From contig NZ_VBUM01000009.1 in NCBI RefSeq assembly GCF_005774735.1, forward strand, positions 1 through 62,437: DNA of 62,437 bases. Direction: 5' to 3'. The position numbers and the translations under genes are program-made. Origin of the DNA: Microbacterium sp. 5K110 (GTDB lineage: Bacteria > Actinomycetota > Actinomycetes > Actinomycetales > Microbacteriaceae). The notes beneath the pieces were generated by a model, which saw only the letters and a program-made list of their open reading frames with translations, made no database searches and had not been told where the DNA came from. Shown piece after piece: positions 61,945 to 62,437 of the stretch; position 1 is the stretch's first letter; the number at the start of each line of letters is the position of its first letter.

Positions 61945-62055
61945 TCAGCGGCCGGGAGGTGCGGACCGACGACGGCGGTGCGGCGACGTGAAGCCGAGCA
62001 CAGCGGGGATGACAAGCCCGGCGGCGCACACGGCGCCGGCGATCAGGTACTCCAT
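61945..62055 (-). CDS. Very small membrane peptide (36 aa)
   Basis: A short frame encoding one hydrophobic helix (EYLIAGAVCAAGLVIPAVLG) and a basic tail (SPHRRRRSAPPGR). The membrane helix plus positive tail looks like a real small membrane protein. AAGACT lies 6 bp before the ATG, consistent with leaderless transcription. It converges on radA. The function is unknown. Confidence 0.45.
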   Translation of the reverse strand: MEYLIAGAVCAAGLVIPAVLGFTSPHRRRRSAPPGR

Positions 62056-62140
62056 GCCCCGAGTCTTGCACGGGCGCCTCACCCGCGCGAGCCGGGCAGC
62101 TCACCCGTGGAGTGTCGCGCCGCGTGGGGCGCCGCGGTCG

Positions 62141-62437
62141 CGGCATCCACCGCCCGTCCAGCCACCGCCCGGCGGCGCACAACTCCTGCAGAACCGGCCT
62201 GCCACCCACCCCACCGGAGCCGAGGGGCGAGAGAGCAGGAGTTGTGTCGGCGAACAGCGGGCAGCGCGGCATCCACCCGCCCGTCCAGCCACCGCCCGGC
62301 GGCGCACAACTCCTGCAATACCGGCCTGCCACCCACCCCGCCGAGCCCGAGGGGCGAGAGAGCAGGAGTTGTGTCGGCGAACAGCGGGCGGCGCCGCATC
62401 CACCCGCCCGTCCAGCCACCGCCCGGCGGCGCACAAC
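62141..62437. repeat. 127-bp tandem repeat with internal inverted repeat, continuing past the window
   Basis: The string ggcgcacaac recurs at 62174, 62301 and 62428, exactly 127 bp apart. Each unit contains perfect 12-bp arms CACAACTCCTGC and GCAGGAGTTGTG (62178-62189 with 62235-62246; 62305-62316 with 62362-62373) separated by 45 nt. Copies differ at only a few bases. At least 2.3 units are visible. The array follows radA and is non-coding. Confidence 0.85.

Noticed and set aside
62101..62436. Overlapping minus-strand frames with repeated protein segments across the tandem array
   Set aside because: They arise only because the 127-bp unit is read in all three frames (127 is not a multiple of three, so the frame changes in each copy). 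There is no ribosome site or conserved product.
62141..62437. CRISPR array
   Set aside because: The units are 127 bp and nearly identical throughout, without short repeats and unique spacers, and no cas gene is present.

Overview
The window is very GC-rich, densely coded DNA from an actinobacterium, most likely a Microbacterium-like member of the Microbacteriaceae. Evidence for this is the typical family content (an Lhr helicase next to Nei2, three short DUF7882-like proteins, a DUF222/HNH endonuclease, the OtsAB-independent TreXYZ trehalose route), many genes with a TANNNT hexamer 6-7 bp before the start codon (leaderless transcripts), and a strong excess of the heptamer GGATGCC/GGCATCC. The species assignment is inference. 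I saw no rRNA, CRISPR array, phage, insertion sequence or integrase; one tRNA (Ser, CGA anticodon) is present.

Left part (1-23 kb). The C-terminal part of an Lhr helicase overlaps a Nei2-type DNA glycosylase; then come a bare beta-helix protein, a DUF1304 membrane protein, a LysR-substrate-domain protein, a glutamine amidotransferase-like protein and a TspO-like membrane protein. Trehalose genes treX-treY-treZ run leftward (15.3-8.8 kb). They are followed by a small alarmone synthetase, three paralogous 105-aa proteins, two MarR regulators and an alpha/beta hydrolase. From 27.2 to 21.6 kb lies a sugar module: a DeoR regulator diverges from a binding protein, two permeases, a class II ketose-bisphosphate aldolase and an ADP-dependent sugar kinase-family protein.

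Middle (28-51 kb). There is a zinc alcohol dehydrogenase, a large kinase/PLP-enzyme fusion, a DUF1206 protein, a PAP2 phosphatase, an HNH endonuclease and a decayed PAP2 fragment. A compact catabolic block follows. Eight leftward genes (DUF6282 hydrolase, BKACE, bicupin, HpaI-type aldolase, thioesterase, SDR, Fe-ADH, aldehyde dehydrogenase) diverge from an IclR regulator, a spermidine/putrescine-type ABC transporter, a cyclase-family hydrolase and a second IclR paralogue. This block is poor in the genome's favoured heptamer. It is bracketed by a 30-bp imperfect direct repeat derived from the 3' end of the alcohol dehydrogenase gene on its right flank. It is the best candidate here for an undescribed pathway.

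Right part (51-62 kb). A DosR/DevR-like stress cluster holds an alcohol dehydrogenase, three two-domain universal stress proteins, a pyridoxamine-oxidase-fold protein, a GAF-GAF histidine kinase, its NarL-type regulator and small membrane proteins. Four copies of a GGGACCTTCGACCC-like box sit upstream of these genes. tRNA-Ser, L-lactate dehydrogenase and radA follow. The window ends inside a 127-bp tandem repeat carrying inverted repeats.
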